Under the pieces are notes generated by a model. That model was not told the origin of the DNA and ran no database searches. It was given only the letters and a program-made list of their open reading frames with translations. This document shows positions 63,914-64,000 of a stretch of DNA of 64,000 nt, piece after piece. Origin of the DNA: Sphingomonadales bacterium (GTDB lineage Bacteria > Pseudomonadota > Alphaproteobacteria > Sphingomonadales > Sphingomonadaceae). A program made the translations under genes and the position numbers. The DNA is taken from contig JAIXWO010000029.1 in the NCBI GenBank assembly GCA_027491235.1, positions 1 through 64,000 on the forward strand, in the 5' to 3' direction. Position 1 is the stretch's first letter; each line of letters begins with the position of its first letter.

Positions 63914-64000
63914 ATGAGCGGTAACGCAAGGCTTGGGGCGGAAGTTTCCGTTGAACAGCCATCCACTTAAAGAGGCAATGTCCCTCTGCCTGCGCAAGGC

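Noticed and set aside
1-64000. CRISPR arrays, insertion sequences, tRNA-associated islands or prophage
   Set aside because: No regularly spaced repeats, transposase, integrase or phage structural gene was seen on either strand.

Overview
The window looks like a chromosomal segment of an alphaproteobacterium, most likely of the Sphingomonadales. This is inferred from the gene content: two large TonB-dependent receptors, SapC and IalB family proteins, a NodT-type outer-membrane efflux lipoprotein, an NAD-dependent molybdenum formate dehydrogenase, and several enzymes for phenolic compounds. Base composition is moderately GC-rich apart from an AT-rich stretch near the right end. I see no tRNA, rRNA, CRISPR array, insertion sequence or phage gene.

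Layout. 1-5376: the C-terminal part of a large YDG/MBG-repeat surface protein, an IalB-like secreted protein, SapC, a flavoprotein dehydrogenase and a DUF4349 lipoprotein. 5381-15946 (all minus strand): a C1 block with class III alcohol dehydrogenase, two VOC proteins, formate dehydrogenase subunits and FdhD, followed upstream by two alpha/beta hydrolases and a CoA-ester lyase. 16105-18441: a palindrome-controlled aromatic-type aldehyde dehydrogenase and convergent folD. 18509-23323: a tripartite DHA2 efflux pump with its divergent TetR regulator. 23312-27283: an OxyR-like regulator lacking the peroxidatic cysteine, divergent from a TerC-type membrane protein, then three small envelope proteins. 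27317-30314: a bicarbonate transporter, an overlapping PII-like protein and a convergent class IIIb adenylate cyclase. 30440-35488: a choline-to-betaine operon in which the BetI repressor is fused to betaine aldehyde dehydrogenase. 35542-40307: a TetR-controlled RND efflux pair. 40340-49191: a secreted S51 (cyanophycinase-like) peptidase, two TonB receptors flanking a decayed esterase, and an APC permease. 49188-55155: a spermidine-synthase-like protein, a nitroreductase and a molybdenum hydroxylase operon (XdhC, 2Fe-2S subunit, Mo subunit, MobA-like transferase). 55168-61690: a phenolic catabolism operon (SMP-30 lactonase, MFS transporter, 4-cresol/vanillyl-alcohol-type flavoprotein, cytochrome c, VanA-like Rieske oxygenase, a 23-codon ORF, SDR) with a divergent TetR. 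61713-63835: a two-component system.

How it fits together. Demethylation of methoxyaromatics by a VanA-like oxygenase would release formaldehyde. The class III alcohol dehydrogenase and the formate dehydrogenase could oxidise this to CO2, and FolD links to the folate C1 pool. CO2/bicarbonate is also the theme of the transporter, PII-like and cyclase group. These links are inferences from gene content.

The most unusual items are the BetI-BetB fusion with a palindrome upstream, the bicarbonate transporter/PII/class IIIb cyclase neighbourhood, and the OxyR homologue with Cys replaced by His.
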